Shown one piece after another: positions 1-12,792 of a DNA stretch of 64,000 nt. A program made the translations under genes and the position numbers. The notes under the pieces are model-generated. The model did not search any database, was not told the origin of the DNA, and saw only the letters and a list, made by a program, of their open reading frames with translations. Positions within the stretch are counted from its first letter, which is position 1. Every line of letters begins with the position of its first letter. This DNA is from Serilophus lunatus (Eukaryota; Chordata; Aves; Passeriformes; Eurylaimidae), in assembly GCA_013399895.1 (NCBI GenBank), contig VXBA01002627.1:186613-250612 (forward strand). Direction: 5' to 3'.

Positions 1-667
1 ATTATCTTCCTGGTGGTAAGGGGATCTTTATTCCTCAGGTTGCTTCTGCAGGAGGAAAGAACATTGTACTTCATAGAACAGGGCCTTTTGCTTGTTCTTC
101 CACTTTACATTGTTTGCGTCCTTACTCACTTCAGCTACTGCACTAAATCCATGTTATAATCTTTCCTCTAATGTGTGTTTTCCTCTCTATCCAGGAAGTC
201 TGGAAGCTTACAAATGCAGATTATGTTATATGTTATGGAGTAGATACCATATATAAAGAAAGGTTGACTTTTTCCTATTAACTATCATATAGTTTAAGAC
301 ACAAAACCCCATCTTTAATTGCTATTAAATATAGATGTACTCTGTCACATCACCAGATCTAAACTCATTTCTCAGTTATAGAATTAGCATAATTTTTGCA
401 GCATTGTCTTACAGATTTTTTGTTCTTACATATCTTTTGTTTCTCAAGCGGTGTAGGTGCTTTTTGAAATTACAGCAAATAGAAACATACAAAATACAGT
501 TTCACGTACATAAAGCTGAAATAACTTTTTATTACTCAAGGTTTATTCTAGTGTAACTGACATTTGATTCCTCCATGAAGTCTTAACATTCATAAAAATT
601 ATCACAGGAAAGTTCCTGATGAAGCTGAAGAAGTTTCCTCTGCACTTCTATTCTCTAGGAAGTCTCA
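1..667. other. A+T-rich sequence, no gene recognised
   Basis: This stretch is A+T-rich with frequent stops in all frames. I see no repeat, exon or RNA gene that I can support. The longest open frame (335-556) is low-complexity hydrophobic and looks like chance. Confidence 0.5.
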
Positions 668-800
668 TGTAGCAGGCGGGGGTCTCTGACCCCGCTGGAC
701 ACACAAAAGGACCAGTCATGACAGCCATGAAGGTCCAGGGGGATCCAAATCATAATAATCTTTATAGCAAATCCAGGTTATAGTTATACTTTTTCATAGT
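668..800 (-). mobile_element. Possible 3' end of an antisense LTR
   Basis: A G+C-rich segment stands out in A+T-rich surroundings. It begins TGTAGCAGG on the plus strand, so read on the minus strand it ends ...CTACA, as an LTR does. About 100 bp inside that end the minus strand carries an ATAAAG motif resembling a weak polyadenylation signal. A small hairpin (GGGGTC-TCT-GACCCC) lies at about 679-697. I could not find the other end or a target-site duplication, so this is only an inference from composition and end structure. Confidence 0.3.
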
Positions 801-3115
801 TTATATTTCCACACCAATTAATTGATGTCTTGAGTTCACATGGTATCCATGAGTTGTTTCCTAATGAAAATTAATGATTGGATCCTTCTGACCGCCTGTC
901 ATACACAGTCTGTGATGGCCTTAGATATTTGCCAGCTACTTTATGTATACTACAGTCTTAGAACTATTACACTGTTTTATGCACCTACTGAGATATACGT
1001 CAGTTAAAGTTTCACAATATCTTCCATTTCTTAACAGCTCTCTTCACTTCTTTTTTTTTTTCTATTTACTTGACTGGTTTTGTAGTTTAGGAGCTATTTA
1101 CTTATACCTCGTATAACAACAGAGATCTCACTTCCAAAACTATGTTTTGTTATGCAAGATAATAACAGAAAGGATGAATTGAAGATGTTTATTTTTTATT
1201 TAAACTCATCCTTTTTGTCATCTTGTCTCCTCAGCATTTACTTGGGAAATGAAATATTAATTGCTTTATAATTTCTGTCAGAAGTTCCCTCACAAATTAC
1301 CTGTCACTATTTTAAAAACATTGTCTAACAGATTATAAATATGAAGTTTTATTTGATTTAACTCAAATTCCATAGATAAGATTTTAATTTCAGAAGTAAT
1401 TTTGTAGTTTCTAAATAGATGGTATCGGTGTTAAGTTTTAAAACAACTGCTTGTTCTGCATTTCTTCCTCTGAGTTAAGCTGTTCGGAAGGAAACTATCC
1501 CATTAAGTCTAATAAGTAATGGGAAAAAATGTTGCTCATGAGGTTTTAAGTTTCAATATATTTATATTTCAATAATTACTTTCAAAGTGGTTCATGTGAT
1601 AAGTCCATTTATTGTATATTTATTGCATTTTAAATTTCAAGTTGCATTGCACACCTTAATTGGAATTTGTCAAGTGATTGAGAGATCTGAAACTGCTTAA
1701 AAGAAATTTTAACATCTTAAAGTGTCACAGACTTTACTCTTAAACAGACTGCAGTAAGAGATTTGCTGGAGAAAATGAACAGCTTCTAAACAGGCCTGTG
1801 AACAGGAACTTTTTAGGAAAGCATCTTTATTCTTCAGAATATATTGGACAATACCTCTTAGATACAAAAGACTATTAGATTATGCAGCCAACTGTGCCAA
1901 TGTTTATGTCCTATCTGATCTCGTTCTAACAACAAAGATAGACTGAGATTAAGTTATAGTGATCTCTAACAAGTTTTGGCATTCCTGATGCAGTGATCCT
2001 CCCACTCACATCTTATTTCACACTGTTATTAATGCAATAACTATTTTCCTAATATAGGGCAATAGAATCACCAGGACCATAGGACAGAGAAAATCTGGAA
2101 AGTCTTGTACTTTCAGAGGCTTTCACATACAGATATTAGAGTGAAGAGATTTTTAATTTCTCTTTAATTTTGTTTCCTATCTGATGTATTCTGTTCTAAT
2201 CACTAGACAAGTCATTCACTTACCATAAAACTGATCTAATTCCTGTAATTCTTCACCACAGCTGAATTTTTTATCATGAGCACAAATCTCTCTTTCCTTC
2301 ACATGACATCTTCTGGTTTTGTCTGATAATTCCCTCTAAAATGTTGCAATGATCACGACTGGGAGACTATTGTACATCAAGAATTTAATGACCCACCTAG
2401 AAGTTAACAGGAGTACCTCTACACTTGGCCTGGATTGCACTGCCCCTGGCCTTCAGGCTGTGTTGTGTGTTCCATAGCCCCTGTCTTCAATATGAGCTTG
2501 GCCAGCTCTTTGTAAAAGGAGACTGCAGGAAGCTCCCAGGTGACGCAGACAATTACACCACTTTGGTATCCTTGCTTTTATCTAAAAGTGCAACAAGAAG
2601 TTCTTATACAAACTTCTTTTCTGTTTGACAGTAGAAGTGATGAACTGGGTTATTTTCTTGTAAGAAAATCCCATAACAGCTCAAATGATAAAAATTAAAT
2701 AACTATTTTAATGGATGGGCTTTGTATGGTGTGCTCTGCCCTGATAGTTAAACATTCAATGGTGTATAACTTGAGGTTCCCAGTATTTAAAAGAATGTAA
2801 AATTAGATACTTTTCTCTCTTTATAATGATAGCTCAAAAGCCAACATTTTGAATGGCACTTTAGAGAGTTTGAATTTTTTTACTTGGATCGCAAAGAACC
2901 AGCACCTTTTAGTTCAAAACAGGCTACTATTCTGTAAGAGCCACAGGCTGCAAGGAATCTGGAAGGCTTCCTAGCGGCTAGTTGCAAAGAATTTGGCTAT
3001 AATTCCTTCAAGCATCTATGGATATTATCTCAATGTTCCCAGACAACTCGTATCTTCTGTTTGTGTAAAAAAACTTATTTGTTGAATAGGTGTATTGTAT
3101 TGATATTTTCATTTA
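801..3115. other. A+T-rich intergenic or intronic sequence
   Basis: No gene, repeat family or RNA is recognised. A slightly G+C-richer patch at about 2410-2570 contains a 67-codon frame with no recognisable domain or splice context. A short poly-T run lies near 1051-1061. Confidence 0.5.
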
Positions 3116-4190
3116 ATCACAGAATATGCTGAGTTGGAAGGGACCCACAAGGATCATTGAGTCCAGCTCCTGGCCATGTACAGGACCAGCCCCAGAGTCA
3201 CAACATAGGCCTGAGAGTATCACCCAAATGCCTCTCAATCTCTGTGAGGCTTGGTGCTGTGACCATTTCCCTGGAGAATCTGTTCCAGTACCTAACCACC
3301 TTCTGGGCGAAGAACCTTTTCCTAATATCCAACCTCAACCTCCCCTGACACAACTTCAGGCCATTCCCTCGGGTCCTGTCACTGGTCATCACAGAAAAGA
3401 GATCAGTGTCTGCCCCACCTCTTCCCCTCATGAGGAAGTTATAGACTGCAATAGTCTCCACTCAGTCTCCTCTTTTCCACGCTGAACGGGCCAACTGACC
3501 TCAGCTGCTCCTCATATGGCTTCCCCTCCAGGCCCTTCGCCATCTTTGTTGCCCTCCTTGGCACTTTCTAATAGCTTAATATTATATTGTTATTATATTG
3601 TGGTGCCCAAAAGTGCACACAATATTCAAGGTGAGGCTGCACCAGTGCAGAGTAGAGAGGGGCAATCACCTCCCTCTGCTATCTGGTGATGCTTTGCCTG
3701 ACGCCTCCCCGGACACAGTTGGCCCTCCTGGCTTCCAGAGCACTGCTGACACATATTCAACTTGCCATCAACCAGTATTTCCAGGTCCCTTTCCAAGGCA
3801 CTGCTTTCCAGCATCTCATTCCCCACCCTGTAAGGACATCCAGGGTTGCCCCACCACAGGTGCAGGATCCAGCACTTTCCCTTGTTGAACTTCCTGTCGT
3901 TCATGATTGCCCAGTCCTCTAATTTGTTGAGGTGTCTCTGCAGGGCCTCCCTGCCTTTGAGGGACTCAACAGCTCCTCTAAGTTTTGTGTCAGCTGCAAA
4001 CTTGCTTAATATCCCTTCCAGTCCTGCATCCTAGTCATTTATGAAGATGTTGAAGAGCACAGAGCCTAAGATGGAGCCCTGTGTAAACCCACTAGTGCAA
4101 AATCACCAATCGGATGTTACCCCACTCACTGACATTTTGTGCTTGGCCAGTTGCTCACCCACCGCAAGACACATTTATCCGACTGTGTAC
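3116..4190 (-). mobile_element. CR1 LINE fragment, antisense, RT C-terminus plus 3' UTR
   Basis: Read on the minus strand this is the 3' part of a chicken-repeat-1 LINE. The left edge has the typical reversed CR1 tail (ATCACAGAATATG, then GAGTTGGAAGGGACC). The minus-strand translation further in (about 4095-4030) gives the reverse-transcriptase motif QGSILGSVLFNIFIND. The frame at 3626-3904 reads KFNKGKC..LHL and LERDLEILVDGKLN, matching the conserved block after the RT catalytic core. Frameshifts and stops mean no intact ORF2 remains. It is truncated at its 5' end, as most CR1 copies are. Confidence 0.93.
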
Positions 4191-7100
4191 TAATATTAAG
4201 AAGCAATGAGAATCAAGCTAATATAAATGATTTTGAGGTTTACTGTACTTAATTTCTCATAACATAGAGCTATTATGTTGACAAACTGAGTGATATTTTC
4301 TGTTCACACTTCTGTCTTTCATACTTCTACATTTTACGAGCATTTTATTGATTGCACTTAACACAAGGGAAAAACTTCATGCAGTGGCATAGGCTTTTGC
4401 CCAGTCATGCTGACAAACACATCCTATTTATGTCACATTGGGAACTTGGAAGGTGACAAAATGGTGATTTTTCAGATCCACAATTTTTCAGAGTGGTAAC
4501 TTCTTTTCAACAAATCTTCCAGCAGAACAAAAGGCATGTATATTTTCCTGACAGTTCATCTGTGCAGTTGTGCCTATGTGAACCCAAATATATAGGTTAC
4601 AAGGATTCCAGATTATTGGAATTTTAAGAAAGCATAATGTTATATTAAGAGAGAAAAAGGATATGTTCTCCTGGTCTAGCCTGGAATGGAAAATCCAGTT
4701 GAAAGATAAGTAATTTATCTTAGAAGTAGGCATCTTTTTTTTTCCTGGAGAATGGGAAAAGGAAACTCCCCATTCTTAAAAGTTTAGACTCCACATTTTG
4801 CAGTCTCAATTTTACGGTTAGATTCTTCAGAAGATACCTGACTATCAATATCCACATCTTTTCTTTCTCTTTTTTTCAGATTTAATCCATTTTCCTACCT
4901 TCCTTCTAGAACTTAGATTTCCAGGATAATCTCATTTTCTTTCAAGTCTCTTTATTTAGAAGACAGAGAAGCTGATAGCTCTTGCATGTCCTATTAAAGA
5001 CAGGAAGATCATCCTCAGTTGCTTTATTTTCTCTATCCACACAGTCTAAACAAAAAGCCCTCCTAAGTATATATGCATCACCTTCTCAAAGTGCCTCAAT
5101 GAAATATGATTTAGACAGAAGCAAAGCATTCTGTTTACAAATTCTAGGCTGTATCCTAAGCACAGTGAAAGACTAGTTCAACAGGATCATCAGTTTTCAA
5201 CAGCACTAACAGTCAAGCTCCTCAGAAAGACTTGAAGTCTATCAAAATCTATGTATTATAAGATTCCACTTGCATTCTTCTATGCATGTGTTTCTGTGTG
5301 TTTTCAATCAAATATGATGTGTTGATTCTATGGGTTTACCCCTACTGCGCATGTAGAACATAAAATAACACACATTCTATTTTTGAGCAACTAAAAATGA
5401 AGAATATATTAAGCATCAAGTTTAAGAGCATTTTCAAAACTAAATGAATGTCTATAATGACTCCAATTGTGTCTAAACTGGATTTAGCCTATAAGGAATG
5501 TTATCCCAGGGCAGAAAGAGCAGAAGTCAACTGCAAGAGTGGTACTGAACTATAGGGTTAAAATGGACATTCTATCCTGTCTTACGAATTCATCACTGTT
5601 AGAAGAATCTGAATAGGTGTTGTTCTTCTTTTCAGGAATTTATGTCCAGGAGCAAAGTAAGATGACAGCTGGAATATTTATTTATCTATTTATCTAGAAA
5701 GGAATTTTACAACATTATCAGAAATGCATGGAATATCTAAAAGTCTTCGGAAAAAAGTCACTATCACTTTTCCAGATCAGTGATTTCAAATGCCAGTCTG
5801 AAATGACTGAGCATACAATATTGTATATAGGTAAGGATTTGCATGCAAATAACCTTCCATAATTTCCTATTCAGTTTTTAAATTTTCTGTCATAATTCAT
5901 TCCACACTATCAATACAAAACCTAATTATTAAAATTGTAACTGTCTTACACTAAATTGACAATTACCTGCTCTGAAAAATCTTGTGCATTTAATATTTCC
6001 ACTAAAAGTATGTCTGAATTATTTCAATAATTTCTTTTTGTAATTTAAAAGGAATTTTCTCTCTTATCATAAAATGGGTGCAGCAAATATAATAAAAGTT
6101 ATTAAAGTGGCAAATTATAACCATCTTCAATGCCAGCATAGGTTGCATATTTTCCAAATAATTATTTTCCATTGGCTTTTTCATCTGCTGTGGAATCCTT
6201 AAATATGCTTTTGAACACAGTCTTTGAAAGTGTCAGGTGGTCACAGAAGCTTCATTCATCGTCTTGGCACTTCTTGTTGAAAGCACACAGCTTTTTTTCA
6301 GACAGTCCAGGCTACACCCTCTAAACACATGGCTCTCCATCACTTCAAGGCAAATCTGCCTGAGCTTAGTTTTGATTGCTAAAGATTTCACTGAAATTCT
6401 TGTCTTAAAACTATGAAACTGAAAAAAGTTAACCACTTTGGCTCTTAAAATACTGTATTGTATATTTGGCAAGGGTGAAATATAAATGCTGACTGAAGTC
6501 TTCCTTAACAAATTACTGGAGAAAGAAAAGACAAGGCATAAGCACATTGTTCCAGTCAGGGATTTCCCAGTTCCATCTGATCATTCAGAGAACTAGTCTT
6601 GTCCCACTGAACTAGTGTAGCAGTTTGGACTCAGAAGCAGCACATCCTTCTTCATATATACTGCATGATTTTAGCAGCCCTGACTGGTGCAGCCTAAATG
6701 ACTCTGAGTACCAATTAATCTTTTTTCTTTTCTTCACATGGTAATTTTGACAAATGCAAGACTATATTTTGTATTAACCAATTTTTGTTACATTGAGATT
6801 CTTTCCCTCCAATATAGTAAAAGTTTTACAGGTGTACCTAGTAACTCTTCCAAATGTTAATTTCACCACAGCTGAAATTCAGACAAAAGTTCTAAACTGG
6901 CCACTCTTACTGCAAAGCTGGCTGAGAGTTAAATACTAAGTGCATTTCTAGAAATATTCTAGAAATATTGTTCTCAAAGAGGTGTGCCACTAGGTATTCC
7001 ACATAATTGTGAACTCCATGCAAAAGTGTGATGAATCATCTAGAATTACATGTTCATATACAAGAACTTCTGCCAAAAAAAGAAGCAAGCTGTTAGAGAG

Positions 7101-9930
7101 TGCCTCCAAGGAAAACTGTTTTAATTCCAAATAGTGTTTTTTCAGTGCATCTGCAGGCCAAGGCACAAATGTAACATTAAAGAGGGCACTTCCTGTAACA
7201 TAAACACTTTCAAGTGAAATATGAAGGATTTATAGCACAACATGGAATGCAGATAGTACAAAAAGAACAATATTCTTTATCAGTCTTACATAAGAATTCC
7301 ATTTCAGTGCTATTTGTCCCCACAAATTCCATTTCACTGGTATTTCTCCCCAAAAATTAAGAGCTAGAACAGAAGACACATATCTTTAGGTACTGATTTT
7401 TCAATGGAAAATGAAGACAATCAGAAAGGACTGTATTTCCTGTCCTACAGTTGCAGTACTTTTCAGATGATAGGATGTCATGTCTGCAAACTCCACTGTT
7501 CAGACCAGAAGTACATTTTGTCCGTGAACCAGCTTTGGTGACTGTAAGGAATTATTCAAAGCTAAAATTATTAATGATATTGACCACCTCCTTATAGCCT
7601 TATTTATCTCTGATTCTGAGCCAGTCTTTTGGCCAGCAGTCAGTTAGTAGAGAAAGATCTCTCAAGTGAAATCTACCAAATTCCATTCACAGTTGAACTC
7701 AGTAATCTAATGACATCCATCTAAAGCATTTGTTAATACTATCCATAATTTAAGCCAAGAGTTCTCATGGGGACATCATAAAAGATTTGACCCAATCAGT
7801 TTCACAAGTCATTAATTATCAGCTGAAATCCCTATATCCCTAACTCAAATTTAAGCCTTTACATCATTCTGCTCTCAGCTGAAAAAGGTGATGAAAATAA
7901 CCCCTCAAAAGAGGAAGTATGTTCTTGCATTTTCATTAATTTACATCCTTGCATTTAAATCTCCTAAACTGAAGAGAACTCAGAATACTGGGGAAGGTGA
8001 ATCTATAACTTCTTCCTCTGCAAGGGAAGCTTTAACTGAGAAAACATGGCACATAAATCTACTTTATTTTTTAATATGTACGATTGTCTTTCAGCGCCAT
8101 GAAGGTTTACATGCACAGGACCAATATGAGAACTATGTTCCATAACCAATGGGGAAAAAAAATCCAAGTAAATAAATCCCACCAGTGTGAGAAGACGAGA
8201 AATAATTTATGTTGAATATTACATGAATTCTTTCAAGCACCTATGATATAAAAATATCAATTGAAATTGCAGCTTTTTAAAATTTTGTTCATTTATTCTT
8301 CACATGTCGTAAAACACATCAATGTTCCCAAGAGGAATTAAGACACTTGCATCATCAACTGTTAAAAGTAGTCCATACTGTATTTCTATAAATGTGAAAA
8401 AGTAACACCGGTATTTAAGAGATTGTTTGTATTGAGCCTTTTACACACACTAATAATTTAATCAGTTTTTCAGTGTATTAAAATCAGTTCAAATAATCCC
8501 CTATTCTGTTTACTTAAAAGGAAATAGTTTATCTTTCTGCTTTGTATGCAGGTATGCAGGAAAAAAGAGACAGTCACTTAGGGGGTTTTTTGGTACTAGT
8601 GAGGCAGAAATGGGCAGCTCATCAATGCAAAAAATTAGAGAAGGAAGCACTGTGACGGATGCAGAAGAAATTCAAGAGGCAAGAAACAAGAGTGGCCAAG
8701 GGAGACTAGGAATATTGATGAGGACATGTCAGGAACCATTAAGCAGGTAGAAAGAGAAGGAATCAAAGTTCAGCAGGTCACAAAATTATGCAGAAGAATT
8801 TCAACCCTAAAATGATAAACACTGGAGAGACATTGAAGGTAATGCTTGGTAGGTTTAGAGTCAGCAACAGGGAAGAAAAAACCCAAATAATATGTTTGTT
8901 TATTCAATATACAGTATATATACAGTCATTTATATAGTATATCCATGCATCTCATAGTATTTATTAAGTTAAATTAAACGATTTCAAATTATAAAAGTAG
9001 CGCAGAGTGAAGGAATTCAAACTAGAGGGGGGAAAGAAGTTTAGTTTAACCATAAGGGAGGAAAAGTGGCATAAGAAATCTAAAAATGCTGCATGGAAGG
9101 GGAAGATAATATATTCTTCAAGGCAGTATTTCTAACTAGCCCAGCAGAAGAGTGTGGGGAGTGAATTAGAGATGACTCCTAGACCTAAAGTGTCAAATAT
9201 ATCGGATAAGTACCATTCTTCAAATTAGGAGGGTTGAGGAGTAATTGCCCACAAACCCTGCACACATACATTGCTATATAAACATACCAAAAATTTACTG
9301 AATAAAAATAGTAAACAAACAAACAAACAAACAAAAGAAGGGTACTGACAAAAAGGTAAACTTGAAGTGGTGACCAGCTTTGCAAACTTCACTACCAAAG
9401 GCATCAGTGTCATATCACTGCCTATTGTCTGAATTGATGATATCAAGCATGGTTTTCTCCTAAATATGAAAAGGCTATGTCGTACCAAGAGAGTGGACAA
9501 AAACCCTATCCCCTTGTTCCATAGCATACTGACTCTGAAATTCCACATTTGAGTTATAAAACATATACACACACATGAAGAACCTGAATATTTACAATGT
9601 GAAGACACTAAAATAAAATTAATGTTGGGTAATGGAGCCCTTTTATGCAGGTAGCCAAAGGGTGCAAGATCACAAGTTTAAGTAGGGAAATTTATGAGGA
9701 GTTAACATTTTCTGCAACAAAATTTTTCTCAAGCATAAAGTCAGAAAATACAAATAACAGATTCCATGTATAAAGCAGAAAGTATCTCAGAGAGACAAAT
9801 TGTTTTCTGTTCTTTGTGACCTTTGTAATATTACCACCTTCAGGAATTCAAGAAAGCTGATGATCAGAGAACTATTTTCATGAGCTTGTAACGTCTGGCC
9901 CAATGCAAATTGTAAAAAAAACACAGTAAA
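4191..9930. other. A+T-rich sequence, no firm gene
   Basis: No repeat family is recognised over 5.7 kb. Small items are an imperfect tandem duplication of about 30 bp (7295-7352), two TTCTAGAA blocks (6946-6964) and an (AAAC)n run at 9313-9336. A weak candidate plus-strand terminal exon near 8095-8145 is discussed as a finding. The open frames at 6233-6547 and 9225-9608 (minus) have low-complexity composition and no recognisable family. Confidence 0.45.
9313..9336. repeat. (AAAC)n microsatellite
   Basis: About six tandem copies of AAAC lie in A-rich flanking sequence. Confidence 0.9.
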
Positions 9931-9949
9931 GAGATCAAAGTTCAGGAAT

Positions 9950-9974
9950 TTTATTAGTGGAGTGTTTCTTTATT
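9950..9974 (-). terminator. Paired polyadenylation signals for the minus strand
   Basis: On the minus strand two canonical AATAAA hexamers occur at 9974-9969 and 9955-9950. They lie about 36 and 55 bases downstream of the TAG at 10012-10010. This spacing suits a short 3' UTR and supports reading the adjacent open frame as a terminal exon. AATAAA is common by chance in A+T-rich DNA, so the signal matters only in combination with the exon. Confidence 0.4.
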
Positions 9975-10009
9975 GAACTCTACGAAATCTTCTTTTCTTT
10001 CTGCTTATG

Positions 10010-10247
10010 CTACATCTTAAATACCTGATTTCCCTTCTCAGCCACTACTTTTAATGGTAGTTCTACAAAGTATTCCACTCTACAGACATCCAGGGACAGA
10101 GTTGTGAAGCACTTGCGAGCCAGAGAGTACTCTCCGATAACCACCATCCTGGGAATCATGAACTTGATTTCTATTGCTGATTGTACAATATACTTTGCTG
10201 AAAAACGCCAGAAAGGCAGATTACATATTACTTCATTTATAAATGCT
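10010..10247 (-). CDS. Candidate terminal coding exon of an unrecognised host gene
   Basis: On the minus strand the sequence TTCTCAACTTTGCAG looks like a polypyrimidine tract and splice acceptor ending at 10248. After one base that completes a split codon, 78 codons run open to a TAG stop at 10012-10010. Two AATAAA hexamers follow. The translation has a balanced, protein-like composition with short stretches such as NLPFWRFSAKYIVQ, KFMIPRMVVIGEYS and RVEYFVELPLKVVAEKG. Only one late ATG is present, so the frame makes sense only as the last exon of a spliced gene or as an old pseudogene. A second possible acceptor (GGCGTTTTTCAG) ends at 10198; it keeps the same frame but gives a different entry phase and 61 codons. 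I do not recognise the family. No upstream exon with matching phase is identified, so the gene assignment is inference. Confidence 0.4.
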
Positions 10248-10249
10248 CT

Positions 10250-12635
10250 GCAAAGTTGAGAATTAGTGGGTTTGATATGTGAGGTTGTTTTTTTTTAAAA
10301 TAATATGAGTTATGAACATTTAGACAGAATTTTATGTGAAGCTAGGAGCATGTATTTCAACAGAGTGGTACTTAAAGTGTACAAAATGTTGTGGTCTTTA
10401 GGGGAATCCAGGCAGATGCATGCTTGCCACACTCAAGTATTATCAAGTAGTATCAGCACAAAGGCATGTACGTTTATAGAAATATTTCCAATAAAAGAAA
10501 CAAATCACATCTTCAACAATTTAATGCTTTTGACATAAGAACCAAGAATTTGAACTAGTTAATTATGATTAATAAAGAGTCAAGACCACGAAGAATGGAA
10601 AGAACAGTAATGCATTTAATGTCTTTAATATCTGTCACCTTTGATACAGCTTACCTCATATTTAAGACAATCATCAGATTTGAGATATAAGGTAACCACA
10701 AACCAGCAAGGTAAGCACTTTCTTAATATCTGGCATATGTTTGCTGGAAAATGTTATTTAAAAGCGTTTTTGAAATGAATGAAATGATATGATGTTCTTC
10801 ACACTGTTGAAATCACAGATAGCTGCCTGAAATAGTGTGGAAGAGTAGAGCATGGTTTATCCAGGATGAAATAGAGTAGAAAACACATAACCACTCTGAA
10901 ACTGCTGCTGTTTCAAAGAGTATCAAAATAGGGCCCAGAGTCAAACAGATTCAGTTGGCTGCCTGTGAGGTGTTATCAGCATCACTGTGAATACATCTGT
11001 GTCAAGTGAGAAAAGTGCAATAGCAGTACAATAGGAGGGGCAGACATGTACACTTCATAGGCAATAATGGATCTAGCAAAATGCCAAGACTAACTTGTTA
11101 CAACTGCTGATGTTAGCATAACAGCAGGAATACCTTTCTTGAGGCTCAGTGATTTAGGTGCAGCCTCAGTGACTATTTCAGCAGCTACACCCAACTGCTT
11201 TTGAGCGGAAAGCATATAGCATAGTGGGAGATCATCAGAGGAATTCAGGTCTCATCTTTGTGAAATTCTCTTAGAGATACAAATTTTTTTATTATTTCTT
11301 TTAATTACATGTTGAAATAACTGACAGTTGAGTCAGAAAAGTACCTCTTTACACACCTGTTAGGAATCATATTTCTATCAGGAGCAGTACTTTATTAAAA
11401 GCAGTGTGCAATCAATCTTTCCAAAGCACAACTATATTATCAACACAAGTAACATTAATTGTATAGATTTAGGAAGTCATAAGATCAAGAAAAGGATAAA
11501 GAACCAGAAAATTACATGGTTATTTTACTGCTATTGTCTCATGGCTCAGTCTTAAAAAAATTAAAAATCAAGACAAGGCTTGACTCAATAAATCATCACT
11601 ATTTTTCTTTTCTCCAGAGGTATTTACTGTCTACTGCTAGATCTTTGGAGGAATAGAAGAATTTCTGATGCAAGGGCCTGCAAATATTTCAAATAGTATT
11701 ACTTATAGATAACAGTAGTTGGCAAGATTTTACTAGGTGGTTTCTCCACAGGAATCCTGTCGATTGGCAATGTCAGCTCTTCTGTAAACCACAGCCAAAT
11801 TTAGATCAAGTGTACTCATAAAAGACATCAATAAGCACTTTCTTCATGAAGGTTTATTCATTATAGGTGGAAAATTTGCATTTTTGCTTTCTTATCTGTG
11901 CATTAAGGTAGATATAAGCATCTTTTGAAAAACCACTGGAGCTCTTCAAACTAGTGAAAATGAAAGGGCAAAGGTTAATGACAGGAAGATACACACGAAA
12001 GAAATTATCAGCCAGCAAATGCATATTTGACATCCCCAAAAGCATGAAACTATATTTAATATAAAGATAGACCATATTTTCCATATGTCTTAATTGCTCT
12101 TTTTATGATATCTCAAAAATATTAGAAGAGACATATAAATAAAGCTCTAGATCAAGGGTATTACTTGAAATAAACAAATGGATACAAATTTAGCATTTGG
12201 GCAATATAATATAGCATTCATCTATACTGTTCACAGAGCTCTTCTTTAAGAAACTTTTCCTAAGTCCTTGTGTTAAATATTTTAACATTTAGATCCTAGA
12301 GGAACTAAAGTTATAGATGGTATAAAAGCGTCAGTGCTTACTCAGAGCAGAAAAGTGTGGGAAAAGGAATGAGAAGGAAATGGGTTAAAAATAAAGTACA
12401 TGTAATTACACCTTCTCAGCTAGTTCTTTATGAAAGCATTGCACCTTAGAGAAGATAAAATTTAGCAGTGAGTCACCTCATATAATTTTCTTCCAGAATA
12501 ACTTGCTTTTAAAAACGGGAAGTTTTGATATTAGGAACTCAAATTTACCTTGTGGAAAATATGCTATTTTACCTGCTATAAATAAACTTCTGTGTAAAGA
12601 ACTATAAAGATTCAATTCATTATGAAAAACTAAAA
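10250..12635. other. A+T-rich sequence, no firm feature
   Basis: No repeat family is recognised. A minus-strand block at about 10650-10745 has an acceptor-like TTTTCCAG and a donor-like GAG|GTAAGC. Its only open frame ends in phase 0 and does not join in frame to the candidate exon at 10010-10247, so it is not called. Confidence 0.4.
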
Positions 12636-12792
12636 CAGATTAGAGGTTGGATATTAGGAGAAACATTTTAACAGAGAGAGTAATTTCCGGTAGGAATGGG
12701 CTTCCCAGGGAGGCGGTGGAGTCACCGTTCCTGCATGTGTTTAAGGATAGGTTGGATGATGAACTTAGTGGCACGATTTAGATGGTTTAGAT
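12636..12792 (+). mobile_element. CR1 LINE 3' end, left part (interrupted by a hAT element)
   Basis: Sense-strand CR1 sequence covering the extreme C-terminus of ORF2 and the start of the 3' UTR. It begins around GGTTGGATATTAGGAG and continues through GGGCTTCCCAGGGAGG and TTTAAGGATAGGTTGGATG. It stops at 12792, where a hAT transposon has inserted, and resumes after 13271. The last eight bases (GTTTAGAT, 12785-12792) are the left target-site copy. Confidence 0.88.

Noticed and set aside
3126..4034. Plus-strand frames of 119, 96 and 78 codons
   Set aside because: They are antisense to the CR1 ORF2/3' UTR, which explains the sequence on the minus strand.
10660..10745. Minus-strand exon-like block upstream of the 10-kb exon
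   Set aside because: The only open frame ends in phase 0, which would put the candidate terminal exon out of frame.
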